A stretch of DNA of 64,000 bases from Candidatus Villigracilis proximus (GTDB lineage: Bacteria; Chloroflexota; Anaerolineae; Anaerolineales; Villigracilaceae), in assembly GCA_016715195.1 (NCBI GenBank), contig JADKBB010000012.1, positions 43,083 to 107,082 on the forward strand, read 5' to 3'. A model generated the notes under the pieces. That model was not told the origin of the DNA and did no database searches. It worked only from the letters and a program-made list of their open reading frames with translations. Both the position numbers and the translations under genes were made by a program. How positions within the stretch are numbered: position 1 is the first letter of the stretch; each line of letters begins with the position of its first letter. Of this stretch, positions 52,523-61,503 are shown one piece after another.

Positions 52523-53793
52523 GGCGTGGGGGTGACAGGGACAAGAGTCTCTGTCGAAGTAGGAGCAGGCTCGGACGGAGTCTGAAGCGGTTCCGGGGTC
52601 GCGTTAAGATTCTGCTGGCAACGGTTAATGATCTCGGCTGCATTCTCCACGGCCAGTTCATCCGCTGGAATGCGGGATTGAATCAGCTGTGCAATTTTTA
52701 ATGCTTCACCGCATTGATTCATGCGTGCAAGCGCCAGCCCATAGGTAAAATAATATTCTGCGTTGCGTCCGTCGTTAGGAGCAAGGTTGACGGCTTCGAT
52801 CTGGTCGCCGTCCTTGGTCAAACCACCATTGACCACGTAACTGAGTTCCACAATGGCTTCAGGCCAGTATGAATTACGATAGTACATCACGCCAAGGTTG
52901 CCGCGCAGATTTGCGTCGGTGGGTTTGTTGGTTACAGCAGAGTCTGCAAATTGCAGGGCTTTTGAATATTCGCCGATCGTGGCATAGGTGCGTGATATGA
53001 ACAGGTCTGGGGTTGAGTCTTCGGGGTTGAGCGCATCTGCGCGTTGAAATTCTTCAACGGCTTGATCGTAAATGCCAAGTGTGCGGTAGTTGCGCCCAAG
53101 GGCAAGATGCAGGTCGGGAATATTTTTATTGATGCCGACCGCAATTTCATATTCACGAATGGCTTCTTCGTAATTACCGGTGGCTTCAAGAATATATCCG
53201 CGTGCGCGATGCGATTCTAATTTTTCGGGGGCGAGGGTCAGTGCAACATTTGATGCCGCAATCGCTTTTTCGATGGCATCGACCACACCTGTGCCATTGT
53301 AATAAGAGTCTACAAGGATTTCAACATAATACGCATGTGCGAGCGCATTTTGATCATCCAATTCGAGGGCGCGTTTAATTTTGGATTCGGCTTCGAGATA
53401 TTCACCCTGAAAATCCAAAGTCCAGGCCAGCACCGCATTTGCCATTGAGTTATCAGGGCTGAGTAATAATGCATCTTCTGCGCTGATCTGTGCTTCTTTA
53501 TATAGGCCGGCCCATACTTGCACACGCGCAAGCGCAATATGCGTTGTGGGGTCTCCAGGGCGTGATGCGATGGCTTGCTTATAAGCTTCCATCGCCTGAA
53601 AAAGTTTACCCGCTTCAAATAATTCTTCAGCTTCAGTAATAAATGATTCGGGGGCGCGGGTGGGGGTGGGGGTGGATACAAAAGGTGAAGGCTGCGTGGA
53701 AATGATAAATCGATTCACGTACGCGCCGCCCAATACCAGCAGGCATAGCAAAATAATGCGAAACCAGTTCGGTCGCGTTCTTTTGCGGTTCAT
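52519..53793 (-). CDS. Membrane-anchored TPR protein (first of pair)
   Basis: 424 residues from the ATG at 53793 (MNRKRTRPNWF). One transmembrane helix (IILLCLLVLGGAYVNRF), a Thr/Pro linker, about nine TPR units, a single late cysteine pair (MNQCGEAL, NRCQQ), and a Pro/Thr-rich C-terminus. It is paralogous in layout to the next gene, including the repeated ESHRARGYILEATGNYEEAI type unit, suggesting tandem duplication. A promoter lies 30-60 nt upstream. Confidence 0.8.
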   Translation of the reverse strand: MNRKRTRPNWFRIILLCLLVLGGAYVNRFIISTQPSPFVSTPTPTRAPESFITEAEELFEAGKLFQAMEAYKQAIASRPGDPTTHIALARVQVWAGLYKEAQISAEDALLLSPDNSMANAVLAWTLDFQGEYLEAESKIKRALELDDQNALAHAYYVEILVDSYYNGTGVVDAIEKAIAASNVALTLAPEKLESHRARGYILEATGNYEEAIREYEIAVGINKNIPDLHLALGRNYRTLGIYDQAVEEFQRADALNPEDSTPDLFISRTYATIGEYSKALQFADSAVTNKPTDANLRGNLGVMYYRNSYWPEAIVELSYVVNGGLTKDGDQIEAVNLAPNDGRNAEYYFTYGLALARMNQCGEALKIAQLIQSRIPADELAVENAAEIINRCQQNLNATPEPLQTPSEPAPTSTETLVPVTPTP

Positions 53794-53826
53794 ACTCCAT
53801 TTACTTCCTCTAAGATACATGCTTTT

Positions 53827-53856
53827 ATATTACCATCCGCGCAAAAGCATCGTCAA
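53827..53856 (-). promoter_or_regulatory. Promoter of the TPR pair
   Basis: On the minus strand, TTGACG (53856-53851) and TAATAT (53832-53827) are separated by 18 nt. The start site would lie about 27 nt before the ATG at 53793. Confidence 0.6.
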
Positions 53857-53979
53857 GCAGGTGAATTGGTCTCTAATTTGCCTCTAACGTCATTTATGCT
53901 AAATATCGGATTTTAGCGGCTGATTCGGCAGATTCTGTGGATTTTTCTATGCTTGAATTTTGATCTGCTCAGGATGAAT

Positions 53980-54252
53980 TTATCGCGGCTGCCCGCGGAC
54001 CTGAAACTTGAGTCTGTCTACGATAGCTTGAATCTCCGCCGGGGCAGGCGGATGTGACTGGGCATAATGAAACACAACTGTCAACAAGAAGGGGCCGGCG
54101 TGCTCTTCAAGCGGCATCCACTCAGAAGTCAACAAAACGCCCGCCTCTCCCGAGACATTGACGCGCTGATGATCGTAATTTGCCAATTGCTCGGCTTGTT
54201 CGCGTGAACAAATCGCAACGGCTTGATGATTAAATGTAGAAGGTCGGGACAT
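53980..54252 (-). CDS. Hypothetical protein
   Basis: 90 residues beginning MSRPSTFNHQAV and containing QRVNVSGEAGVLLTSEWMPLEE and a Pro-rich stretch (HPPAPAEIQAIVDRLKFQ). No family recognised and no clear ribosome binding site. The internal start was chosen because upstream codons give hydrophobic low-quality sequence. Composition is coding-like. It could be a real small gene or a chance reading in a sparse region. Confidence 0.4.
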   Translation of the reverse strand: MSRPSTFNHQAVAICSREQAEQLANYDHQRVNVSGEAGVLLTSEWMPLEEHAGPFLLTVVFHYAQSHPPAPAEIQAIVDRLKFQVRGQPR

Positions 54253-54775
54253 AATATTTTTTGTAAGTATAACTTTCGCCAAAATTTTAACCAGAGATAC
54301 CAATACGGGTAGAGCGTGAACCGCGATTAACAAAGATATTTCACCTCGTGATGGTGAGTTTTGCGTTGGCGCCGATAAATGATCTTGATGAACAAATCAA
54401 TCATAGTCCATTTGACACGGCCTGTCATCTGCGGTTTTTTCGGCTTTGTGCCGTGTGTTGGTGGGTTTTTCCCTCCTTGCGATAACGCAAGGGCTTTTGC
54501 AGATTCGATCCCATTTTGCTTTTTGACAGCTATTTCCCGGCCAGCTCGTGAAAACAGCGTCTGTTTCCTTGCGTAAATGATAAGTTTACAAAAATGAGGA
54601 GTTGAATAGTACTTTAGTAATGCCAAACTTCTCTGGCAGGTCAAAGTGGCTATGTTACCCTGCATAAGTCAGAACACAAAAGTATCGAGAGATCGTAAAA
54701 AAACAAAAAAATGTGAATACCAAAAACTCAAAACTACGGGTTGAAAGCAATTCACTGATTACGCAAGGAGAAATA
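54253..54775. other. 523-nt region without convincing gene, upstream of the first SLH protein
   Basis: No supported coding frame. It contains a stretch (54620-54665) able to form a hairpin around GGCAGG and ACCCTGC, and an A-rich block before the AAGGAG ribosome binding site of the next gene. It is probably the promoter and leader of the SLH gene. No known riboswitch class recognised. Confidence 0.4.
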
Positions 54776-56731
54776 ATGCACAAGGCAACATATCGAATTA
54801 TGAGTTTCATCACAGCCTTCATTCTGGCGCTTGGAAGTTTCACAAGCACAAAAGCCTCATCCGCATCTGCTCCAACGATGGCGGCAGTTTCGTATTATGT
54901 GTCTGCAAACGGCAGTGATTCCAATCCGGGAACATCTTCCTCTGCTCCCTTTAAAACCATTCAAAAAGCCGCAACCAAGGCAGCGGCAGGCGACACCATT
55001 AATTTACTTGCAGGAACCTATACCAAAATTGAAACCGTTACCTTAAAAGGCACATCTACTGCGCCGATCTACATCACAGGAAACAATGCTGTGTTTGATG
55101 GCGGCTCCCTAATCTTGAAAAATTCACAATGGCTTGTTTTGCAAGGACTGACTTTCAAAAATGCAGAAGATGAAATTTCGGTGCTTTCAAGTCATTTTAT
55201 TGTTTTGAAGAACAATGTTTTCGACTTTACCCACGCAGGGATTTTGATCAAAGAGTATTCAAGTCATTTGGTTGTGGAAAATAACGAGTTTTATCAAACC
55301 TGCGCCGCAGGCAAAACATGGAGTCAATTAAAATATTCCGCCTGTGAAGGCGGGGCCGTATATGGATCATCGTTTGGCGGCGGCACATATCATATCCGCA
55401 ATAATTATGTACATGACGTATTTAATGGTTTTCTCTTCACCGATGACAGCACCGGAAAATGGATGAACTCAAATGTGTTCATCTATAGCAATCGCTTCGA
55501 GCGTGTCGTGGATGATCCCGCCGAACCCGAAGGTGATTCGTTTAATTTCCATGTCTATGGAAACACCATGATCGATACACATCGGGTGGCAAGCCTGACA
55601 ACTAGCGGACTTGGTCCGGTATTTATCTATAACAACGTTCAGATCACCACAGGCAATCCAACCAATGAGGCCGACCGCCTGAATTCAGCTTTCAAGATCG
55701 ACCTGTCAAGAGGCTATACAAACGGTTTATGGATCTTTAACAACACGATCATCGGAACGGCCGCCGATAATTTTTCGGCATTTGACATACTTTCCAGAAC
55801 AGTGACAAGTCCCTGGACAGTCCGTAATAATATTTATGTCACAGCCAATAAAGCATTCAACGCGGCACCTACATCCGGTTCATTTGATTACGATATCAGC
55901 AAAGCGCCTTTTGGGGTGACAGAGCCAAATGGAAAAGTAGCAGATGCACTGCTTACTTCAGAAGGAAAACTATCCTCTGCCAGCCCTGCCATTGGAAAAG
56001 CAGCCGAAGTTTCCATTTCCACCTGGTTTACCTCATCGGCAATTATTTCAAAAGGTGCCAACCTGGGAGCTTTTCAAGCGATCCCCGCCCCCGCGTGGGT
56101 TTCTCCTCCGGGCTACCCAAGCCAGATTCCGGCAAATGTAGCCGGCTGGCCCGATGCCGCGATTTCTCTTCCAGAGACTACAATTTTTGCAGACGTATAT
56201 ACTGATTATTGGGCTTCCCAGTCCATCATTAAACTGTATCAAAATAGTATCACTGGCGGCTGTGGAACTTCTCCTTTGATCTATTGCCCCGAAAATGCAG
56301 TAACACGCGCTGAAATGGTGGTTTTTCTTGAGCGTGGTATGAAAGGCTCAGGCTACAATGTTCCAGATACAACAACCCAATTTGGAGATACTGCCAACCA
56401 TTGGGCACAGGATTGGATCGACGTCGCTGCTTCTGATGGAATCACCTCAGGGTGTGGTAACGGTAACTTCTGCCCTGATGGCGTTGTTACACGTGCTCAA
56501 ATGGCTATTTTCCTGCTGCGAACCATGCATGGTGCTTCTTATGTTCCACCAGTTGCTAGCGGAACAATGTTTACTGATGTTCCTGATTCCTACTGGGCCG
56601 CCGCCTGGATAGAGCAACTGGCAGTCGAAGGTATTACATCAGGCTGTGGGAATGGCAGTTACTGCCCCGATGACTCTGTTACACGTGCGCAATTGGCAGT
56701 TTTCCTGGTTCGCACATTTAATCTTCAATGA
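54776..56731 (+). CDS. Secreted beta-helix protein with three SLH repeats
   Basis: 651 residues. A signal peptide (MHKATYRIMSFITAFILALG, ending near residue 30) is followed by a DUF1565-like start, YYVSANGSDSNPGT, and a right-handed parallel beta-helix (about 45-430) with PbH1-type repeats such as NNVFDF and NNEFYQ. Three SLH domains end the protein (about 490-651), each with WA..WI and a CPD..VTRA motif. SLH domains bind secondary cell-wall polymers, so the protein is probably attached to the cell surface and may bind or cut polysaccharide. AAGGAG precedes the ATG. Confidence 0.88.
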   Translation: MHKATYRIMSFITAFILALGSFTSTKASSASAPTMAAVSYYVSANGSDSNPGTSSSAPFKTIQKAATKAAAGDTINLLAGTYTKIETVTLKGTSTAPIYITGNNAVFDGGSLILKNSQWLVLQGLTFKNAEDEISVLSSHFIVLKNNVFDFTHAGILIKEYSSHLVVENNEFYQTCAAGKTWSQLKYSACEGGAVYGSSFGGGTYHIRNNYVHDVFNGFLFTDDSTGKWMNSNVFIYSNRFERVVDDPAEPEGDSFNFHVYGNTMIDTHRVASLTTSGLGPVFIYNNVQITTGNPTNEADRLNSAFKIDLSRGYTNGLWIFNNTIIGTAADNFSAFDILSRTVTSPWTVRNNIYVTANKAFNAAPTSGSFDYDISKAPFGVTEPNGKVADALLTSEGKLSSASPAIGKAAEVSISTWFTSSAIISKGANLGAFQAIPAPAWVSPPGYPSQIPANVAGWPDAAISLPETTIFADVYTDYWASQSIIKLYQNSITGGCGTSPLIYCPENAVTRAEMVVFLERGMKGSGYNVPDTTTQFGDTANHWAQDWIDVAASDGITSGCGNGNFCPDGVVTRAQMAIFLLRTMHGASYVPPVASGTMFTDVPDSYWAAAWIEQLAVEGITSGCGNGSYCPDDSVTRAQLAVFLVRTFNLQ

Positions 56732-56740
56732 TCATGATGT

Positions 56741-56778
56741 AACACTTAAAACATAACCGTATGATGTTTAAGTGTTTT
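56741..56778 (+). terminator. Terminator between the two SLH genes
   Basis: AACACTTAAAACAT and ATGTTTAAGTGTT pair with one bulge and are followed by TTGG after TTTT. It lies just after the first SLH gene stop. Confidence 0.75.
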
Positions 56779-56867
56779 GGCGGCTTTGTGGTGAAGTTAT
56801 TAAACAGTCTGTAAGTGTCTCGTCTTTTTACCAGTATTAATACAATAAATAAATATGTTTAAAAAAA

Positions 56868-56990
56868 CATGTCCGTCACAGGGCAGACATGTAGGATCAG
56901 GGATCCAAAGCAGGTTCTTAGTTTAATTGCCAGATTGATGAAAACATTACACCAAAAACTGTCTGGCATTGCCGGACAGTTTTGCTTTTC
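56868..56990 (+). promoter_or_regulatory. Structured leader of the second SLH gene
   Basis: Three hairpins in a row: ACATGTC/GACATGT (7 bp, 12-nt loop), GGATC/GATCC (3-nt loop), and a strong AAACTGTCTGG/CCGGACAGTTT stem at 56956-56982 followed by TGCTTTT. The last looks like an attenuator 28 nt before the ATG, so this may be a cis-regulatory leader. No known riboswitch class was established. Confidence 0.45.
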
Positions 56991-57010
56991 AGTACCAAAA
57001 GGAGAAAGCC

Positions 57011-59062
57011 ATGAATAAAATATTTTATCGATTCGCAAGTGGTCTTGCTGTATTTATCTTAATGCTGGGAAATTTTTATGCGGCAGACGCTTCATCAACA
57101 ACATATAGCGCGCCGTTGATGGATGCTGCGCTCCCCGCTTTTCCCGGGGCAGAGGGTTTTGGCGCAAATACAATTGGCGGACGAGGCGGGGTAGTATACG
57201 AGGTTACCAACACGAATGATTCCGGCGTTGGCAGCCTGCGAAGTTGTGTTGAAGAAACAGGTCCCAGGATTTGTGTGTTCAAAGTTGGTGGGCTGATCAG
57301 TCTTAATTCCTCCCTGGTAATCAAGAATCCGTACATCACAATTGCTGGTCAGACGGCACCTGGAGGCGGAATTACCCTGCGTAATGGAATTAGCGGCGGA
57401 GAATTCGAGACATTAAGTGTTCAAACTCATGATGTTATTATTCGCTACATTACCTCAAGGCCAGGTCCCGGTGGAATGAATCATGCCATTGTTATTGCCA
57501 GGAACGGTATTCCGATTTACAACATCATCATAGATCACAGTTCTTTTAGTTGGGCTACAGATGAAGTACTTACTACATGGTATCGTACATACGACATTAC
57601 GATTCAATGGAACATTATTTCCGAGGGTTTGAATTGCAGCACCCATCCCAAAGGCTGCCATAGCAAGGGGCTTCTGATTGGGGGCTATCAAGGAAGTGAA
57701 TCTGCCGGTGGAAAAGGAACTGAAAACGTTTCTGTTCTTAATAACCTGATGGCCCATAACGCAGAACGCGGCCCACTTTTGCAGGTGTGCGGTATTGTGC
57801 AGGTAATTAATAATGTTACCTACAATCCGCAATGGACATTTTCGCACCAACAATTCAACTGCCTTGTAGGCGAAGGCTATGTTAATTGGATAAATAATTA
57901 TCATAAGAAAGGTCCTTCCAGCACGTCTAATAGTGATTTGAAGGTCATCCCGGCTGATGATGGGACATGGGTTTATGGGAAAATTTATGTAAAGGGAAAT
58001 ATAGGGCCAAATCGACCCAATGATAATTTACCGGAAACCAATTGGGTTGAAATGAAGTCGGGTGCTCCGGCTGGTATTCTCGTAACATCTCCTGCGCCAG
58101 CGCCTGTAGTGCATTCGACTAGCGCAATAGAAGCATATAACACCGTTATTGGTGATGGCGGCGCTGGAAACAGCCGGGGCCTTGATTGTGCTGGAAATTG
58201 GTACGTCCGTAGAGATTTGATCGATAAGCGGGTTGTTGCTGATGTAAAGAACGGCACGGGAAAAATTATTGATGACCCGTCTCAAGTGGGTGGATGGGTT
58301 GTTCCTGCCACTGGAACTCCCTGCCTCGACACCGATCATGATGGGATGCCGAACGCCTGGGAAAATTTATATGGTTTCAACTTAAATATTCCGGAGGGAA
58401 GCGGGGATAAAGATGGCGATGGATACACAAATGTTGAAGAGTATTTGAATGTAACAGATCCGCTAATTTCCTCCCTCCAAACTGTTACTCCAACGACAAC
58501 CCCACTGACGACGATCTTTGCTGATGTTCCCGATACTTACTGGGCGTATTCATGGATCAATCAAGTTTATCTACATGGCATTACTGGTGGCTGCCATGTT
58601 GCGCCTTTGACGTATTGTCCGGAAGAACAGGTGACTCGTGCTGCGATGGCTATTTTTCTGGAACGTGGTATTAAGGGAGGCGGTTATTCCCCGCCGGATG
58701 TAACCACTCAATTTGGAGATACTGCCGGTCACTGGGCACAGGATTGGATTGACGCTTTAGCCGCTGACGAGATCACCTCTGGTTGCGGCAGCGGGAATTA
58801 CTGTCCAGATGATATGGTCACTCGTGCTCAAATGGCAGTTTTTCTTTTGCGTGCCAGGTACGGATCTGATTATGTTCCGCCTGCTGCCAATGGTGGGATA
58901 TTTAGCGACGTACCCGCTTCCTATTGGGCTGCTGCGTGGATCGAACAATTGGCTGCTGAAGGCATTACAAGTGGATGCGGTGACAGCACCTATTGCCCGG
59001 AAAGTTTTCTTACGCGTGCTCAAATGGCAGTTTTTCTAGTACGTGCATTTAACCTTCAATAG
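57011..59062 (+). CDS. Pectate-lyase-like protein with EF-hand-type linker and three SLH repeats
   Basis: 683 residues. The signal peptide (MNKIFYRFASGLAVFILMLG) leads into a pectate-lyase-type beta-helix starting AFPGAEGFGANTIGGRGGVVYEVTN-like sequence, with TIAGQTAPGGGITLRNG and IIRYITSRPG. A DTDHDGMPNAWE and DKDGDGYTNVEEY pair (about 440-485) is a calcium-binding thrombospondin-type/EF-hand module. Three SLH domains end it. Predicted to act on polygalacturonate-like polymers at the cell surface. Its SLH part resembles that of the neighbour closely. GGAG 10 nt before the ATG. Confidence 0.88.
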   Translation: MNKIFYRFASGLAVFILMLGNFYAADASSTTYSAPLMDAALPAFPGAEGFGANTIGGRGGVVYEVTNTNDSGVGSLRSCVEETGPRICVFKVGGLISLNSSLVIKNPYITIAGQTAPGGGITLRNGISGGEFETLSVQTHDVIIRYITSRPGPGGMNHAIVIARNGIPIYNIIIDHSSFSWATDEVLTTWYRTYDITIQWNIISEGLNCSTHPKGCHSKGLLIGGYQGSESAGGKGTENVSVLNNLMAHNAERGPLLQVCGIVQVINNVTYNPQWTFSHQQFNCLVGEGYVNWINNYHKKGPSSTSNSDLKVIPADDGTWVYGKIYVKGNIGPNRPNDNLPETNWVEMKSGAPAGILVTSPAPAPVVHSTSAIEAYNTVIGDGGAGNSRGLDCAGNWYVRRDLIDKRVVADVKNGTGKIIDDPSQVGGWVVPATGTPCLDTDHDGMPNAWENLYGFNLNIPEGSGDKDGDGYTNVEEYLNVTDPLISSLQTVTPTTTPLTTIFADVPDTYWAYSWINQVYLHGITGGCHVAPLTYCPEEQVTRAAMAIFLERGIKGGGYSPPDVTTQFGDTAGHWAQDWIDALAADEITSGCGSGNYCPDDMVTRAQMAVFLLRARYGSDYVPPAANGGIFSDVPASYWAAAWIEQLAAEGITSGCGDSTYCPESFLTRAQMAVFLVRAFNLQ

Positions 59063-59131
59063 CGCGATTGTATATATTTGGTCTGCCCATCCTGATCCCT
59101 TGTAGGTGGTATCTGAATGGATCTGTGTGTT

Positions 59132-59174
59132 AAGAATCAAAAGCCGGAACATTGCGTTCCGGCTTTTGATTCTT
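59132..59174. terminator. Bidirectional terminator after the SLH pair
   Basis: A 19-bp perfect stem (AAGAATCAAAAGCCGGAAC with its complement) and 5-nt loop. It also serves the minus-strand genes that end just beyond it. Confidence 0.9.
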
Positions 59175-59177
59175 ATA

Positions 59178-59333
59178 TTATTGCGCCGCAGGTACGATGC
59201 GTTTCTTTTTCTTGACGATCACAGTACCAGGGATGCTGTTTCGACGGGCTTCCTGTTTCACGAGGCGATTATGTTTCGCAACACCTTTGGATGGGCGCTT
59301 GGGTTTGGTCTTGACGGGTGTAGTTGTTTCCAC
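59178..59333 (-). CDS. Small basic protein of 51 residues
   Basis: A short gene below common length cut-offs: METTTPVKTKPKRPSKGVAK, then HNRLVKQEARRNSIP and VIVKKKKRIVPAAQ. GTG start at 59333 with AAAGGAG 9 nt upstream. About one third of its residues are Lys or Arg, so RNA or DNA binding is possible but not shown. It lies 14 nt after the CsbD-like gene, in one operon. The stop is 3 nt before the shared terminator. No family recognised. Confidence 0.7.
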   Translation of the reverse strand: METTTPVKTKPKRPSKGVAKHNRLVKQEARRNSIPGTVIVKKKKRIVPAAQ

Positions 59334-59347
59334 TTGTATTACTCCTT

Positions 59348-59578
59348 TTATGTTTTCATTCTATGATTTGCTTCGTACTCAGCCCAGAGCTTGCCAATTT
59401 CCTCTTTGCCTTTTGGACGGGTATATCCATATTTAACTTGCAGCATGGTGACGAATTTATCGAACTTCACCTCTGCCTTGTCCACTTTGAGCAGGTCGTA
59501 TTCAACCATCAGATTCCAGCGGCCATTGATCAGCCCGCGGATCAGCTTCCAGTTTTCTTCGAATATCGTTTTATTCAC
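59348..59578 (-). CDS. CsbD-like stress protein
   Basis: 76 residues from GTG at 59578 with GCAAGGAG upstream. NWKLIRGLINGRWNLMVEYDLLKVD and FVTMLQVKYGYTRPKGKEEI fit the CsbD-like pattern of W-K...G...W..L...D and K.Q..YG. Such proteins accumulate in general stress (SigB-type regulons elsewhere), with no defined biochemical role. Forms an operon with the 51-residue basic gene. Confidence 0.7.
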   Translation of the reverse strand: MNKTIFEENWKLIRGLINGRWNLMVEYDLLKVDKAEVKFDKFVTMLQVKYGYTRPKGKEEIGKLWAEYEANHRMKT

Positions 59579-59850
59579 GATGTTCTCCTTGCTCCCCTTT
59601 AAATAATTTAATGCGCCACATCAAAGCGGCGTCTTGGCAATACTTGATTTGGATTCTTGAAAGGTAGCGTGGTGCTGCTTGCAAACGATGATCTATATCC
59701 CCCGCATATAGGCATTTTACCTTTTAACGACCAGATTTCATTGTACTACGTACTGTGGATAATACTAGTGCGGGATAATTTGAATTCGAAAACTTTTCCC
59801 TCGATAAGCCGGGAATATGGACGATATTAATCACTGTCTGGCAGTGTTGA

Positions 59851-60948
59851 TCAATGAGCCGTATTCGCATTCGTTACTCTGGATAGAGCAGGAGTTCGAG
59901 GATGATGCGGTTGCCGAGTTCGGTTTTTGGAATTTGGCAGCTTTCCATGTGATATCCGCTGCCTTCTGGCTGCCCGTTTTATGGAAGTCTTCCAGGTGAT
60001 CCCATGCCGGTTTTTCAATTGATAAAGGTGATAATCATGCCCGCCCGGCAGGTCATATTGGAGAGCAACTGTTTTCTTAAGTGTGACGTTAACATTTACG
60101 CTGGTTTGAATACCGAAAATATTCAACCCGATACTTGTCTCCAATGGTTTTTGGAATGAGTGTTCCTGTTTTTTTGTCGAAATGGATTTCGTGTCGTCAC
60201 CGGCATCGAAGAAAGTTTCTTTAAATAGAGCATTATCCTCAGTGCAATCAGGGCGCCTGCATGTTTTGATTCCATGCTGGAAGTTCCGCTCAGATTTTCC
60301 ACCCTCTGCAGTAATGCGCAGTCCGCCATCTTTAATGCGGATGCCTTTTTCATATATTCCGAGTTTGCAGATCCGAACCCGGATCGGCGCAAAGACCGTT
60401 TTAAAAATACCGGCATCACAGAAATATTCGAGCGAGTACTTGGTTTCGTATTCCTGACTGGCTCCCATGCCAATTCCCGGCACGATCAGCGAAACAGTCC
60501 ATACTTTCTTATTCTTAAAATCCACACTTTCTTTATATGTAACCCTGCTTTTTGGAACCGGGGGAGCGCCAAAGGTAAACAATGGCACCTTGATCGTTCT
60601 GGTCTTTGTCGCTTCGATCTTATATTTTCGTATTCCAATGAGACGCTTTAATCGGTTGACAAACTCCCTCTCCACTTCTGCATGCGTCCCGGCGAATTCC
60701 TTCTTAAGGTCGTGATAACCACGAATTACTTTTCGGACTTCATGTTTATCGACCCCGATTTCGAAAAGTCCCCTGCGAAGCACACTCTCGTTTGAGATGG
60801 CCTCCTCACCCCACGAACTTCTCTTTCCGCGTTTGATACGTCCCTGAAACCCCTTACCTTTTGGCCGGGGAAGCGGGTCCCCCGCACTTCCATCTTTGGG
60901 ACCAAAGCCACAATCACAATTAACGGGGTGATTCTGTCCATTACACAT
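59851..60948 (-). CDS. Cys-rich hypothetical protein
   Basis: 365 residues. The N-terminus is MCNGQNHPVNCDCGFGPKDG, a compact cysteine motif that could hold metal. A Lys/Arg-rich region follows with TRTIKVPLF, then a beta-rich middle including VWTVSLIVPGIGMGASQEYE. A second cysteine pair lies in KTCRRPDCTED. The C-terminus is very basic and His-rich. No family recognised. ATG at 60948 with GGAGGG upstream. Length and composition indicate a real gene; the basic end may include an undetected frame error. Confidence 0.6.
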   Translation of the reverse strand: MCNGQNHPVNCDCGFGPKDGSAGDPLPRPKGKGFQGRIKRGKRSSWGEEAISNESVLRRGLFEIGVDKHEVRKVIRGYHDLKKEFAGTHAEVEREFVNRLKRLIGIRKYKIEATKTRTIKVPLFTFGAPPVPKSRVTYKESVDFKNKKVWTVSLIVPGIGMGASQEYETKYSLEYFCDAGIFKTVFAPIRVRICKLGIYEKGIRIKDGGLRITAEGGKSERNFQHGIKTCRRPDCTEDNALFKETFFDAGDDTKSISTKKQEHSFQKPLETSIGLNIFGIQTSVNVNVTLKKTVALQYDLPGGHDYHLYQLKNRHGITWKTSIKRAARRQRISHGKLPNSKNRTRQPHHPRTPALSRVTNANTAH

Positions 60949-60987
60949 AACGGCCCTCCAAAAAAGAGACGGATGCAAAAAATAGAG

Positions 60988-61410
60988 CTACGCCCGGGCC
61001 ATGCCAGATTGCTTGAAATATCTTCTTATCTTAGCTGCAAACTGACGCTCGGTCATTTTGTCGGCGGGTTCAATGCCAACGATCTGCAAGCGGACTTTCG
61101 CATGGGCGAGGCGTTTCTTCAGCTCAGCTTTTGCTTCGCCGGGACCGATGATCAATACCGAGCCTGCGCCGCGAAGCTGGATAATAATTTTGTCGTAAAA
61201 TTTATTGAGATACACGGTGAACTGATTGTCCAGTTGATCATCTCCCTTTTGGTACTGGGCGCTGTATGGAGTGCGCGTGTTTGATGCGCCCCGATAGCTG
61301 ACATGCCTTTCAATCCCCGATTCGATTTTTTGGATATTTTCCCCATCTACATCCAAACTTAACAGCATTGCCTTTTTATGGTCAATCCAAAGGCCGATCT
61401 GCTTTTTCAT
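60988..61410 (-). CDS. eRF1-domain-3-like conserved protein
   Basis: 140 residues. MKKQIGLWIDHKKAMLLSLD at the start and IIIQLRGAGSVLIIGPGEAKAELKKRL in the middle resemble a conserved family related to release-factor domain 3/host-attachment-like proteins, as I recall it. Residues RQFAAKIRRYFKQ end it. Stalled-ribosome or stress roles were suggested for relatives but are not established. AGGAGG precedes the ATG. Placed between unknown and small membrane genes in the minus-strand cluster. Confidence 0.6.
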   Translation of the reverse strand: MKKQIGLWIDHKKAMLLSLDVDGENIQKIESGIERHVSYRGASNTRTPYSAQYQKGDDQLDNQFTVYLNKFYDKIIIQLRGAGSVLIIGPGEAKAELKKRLAHAKVRLQIVGIEPADKMTERQFAAKIRRYFKQSGMARA

Positions 61411-61503
61411 AGATCCTCCTTTTCACTTGTGACAATTTTAGTATACGCTTTTTTGTCCTTCACCGCAATTAGTACTCATTGCGGATTTTTCATTAGAGAG
61501 GCC

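Noticed and set aside
54327..54665. Open reading of 112 codons on the minus strand
   Set aside because: No recognisable domain, no ribosome binding site and mixed composition; the basic C-terminal part looks coding-like but is not enough to support a gene.
56868..56990. c-di-GMP-I (GEMM) riboswitch
   Set aside because: CACAGGGCA and CAAAGC stretches are reminiscent, but the GACGCAAAGC core and the GNRA-loop/receptor pair are missing. Listed only as a structured leader.
59106..59436. Plus-strand open readings near the CsbD-like gene
   Set aside because: Cys/Phe-rich sequence opposite two minus-strand genes that have good ribosome binding sites.
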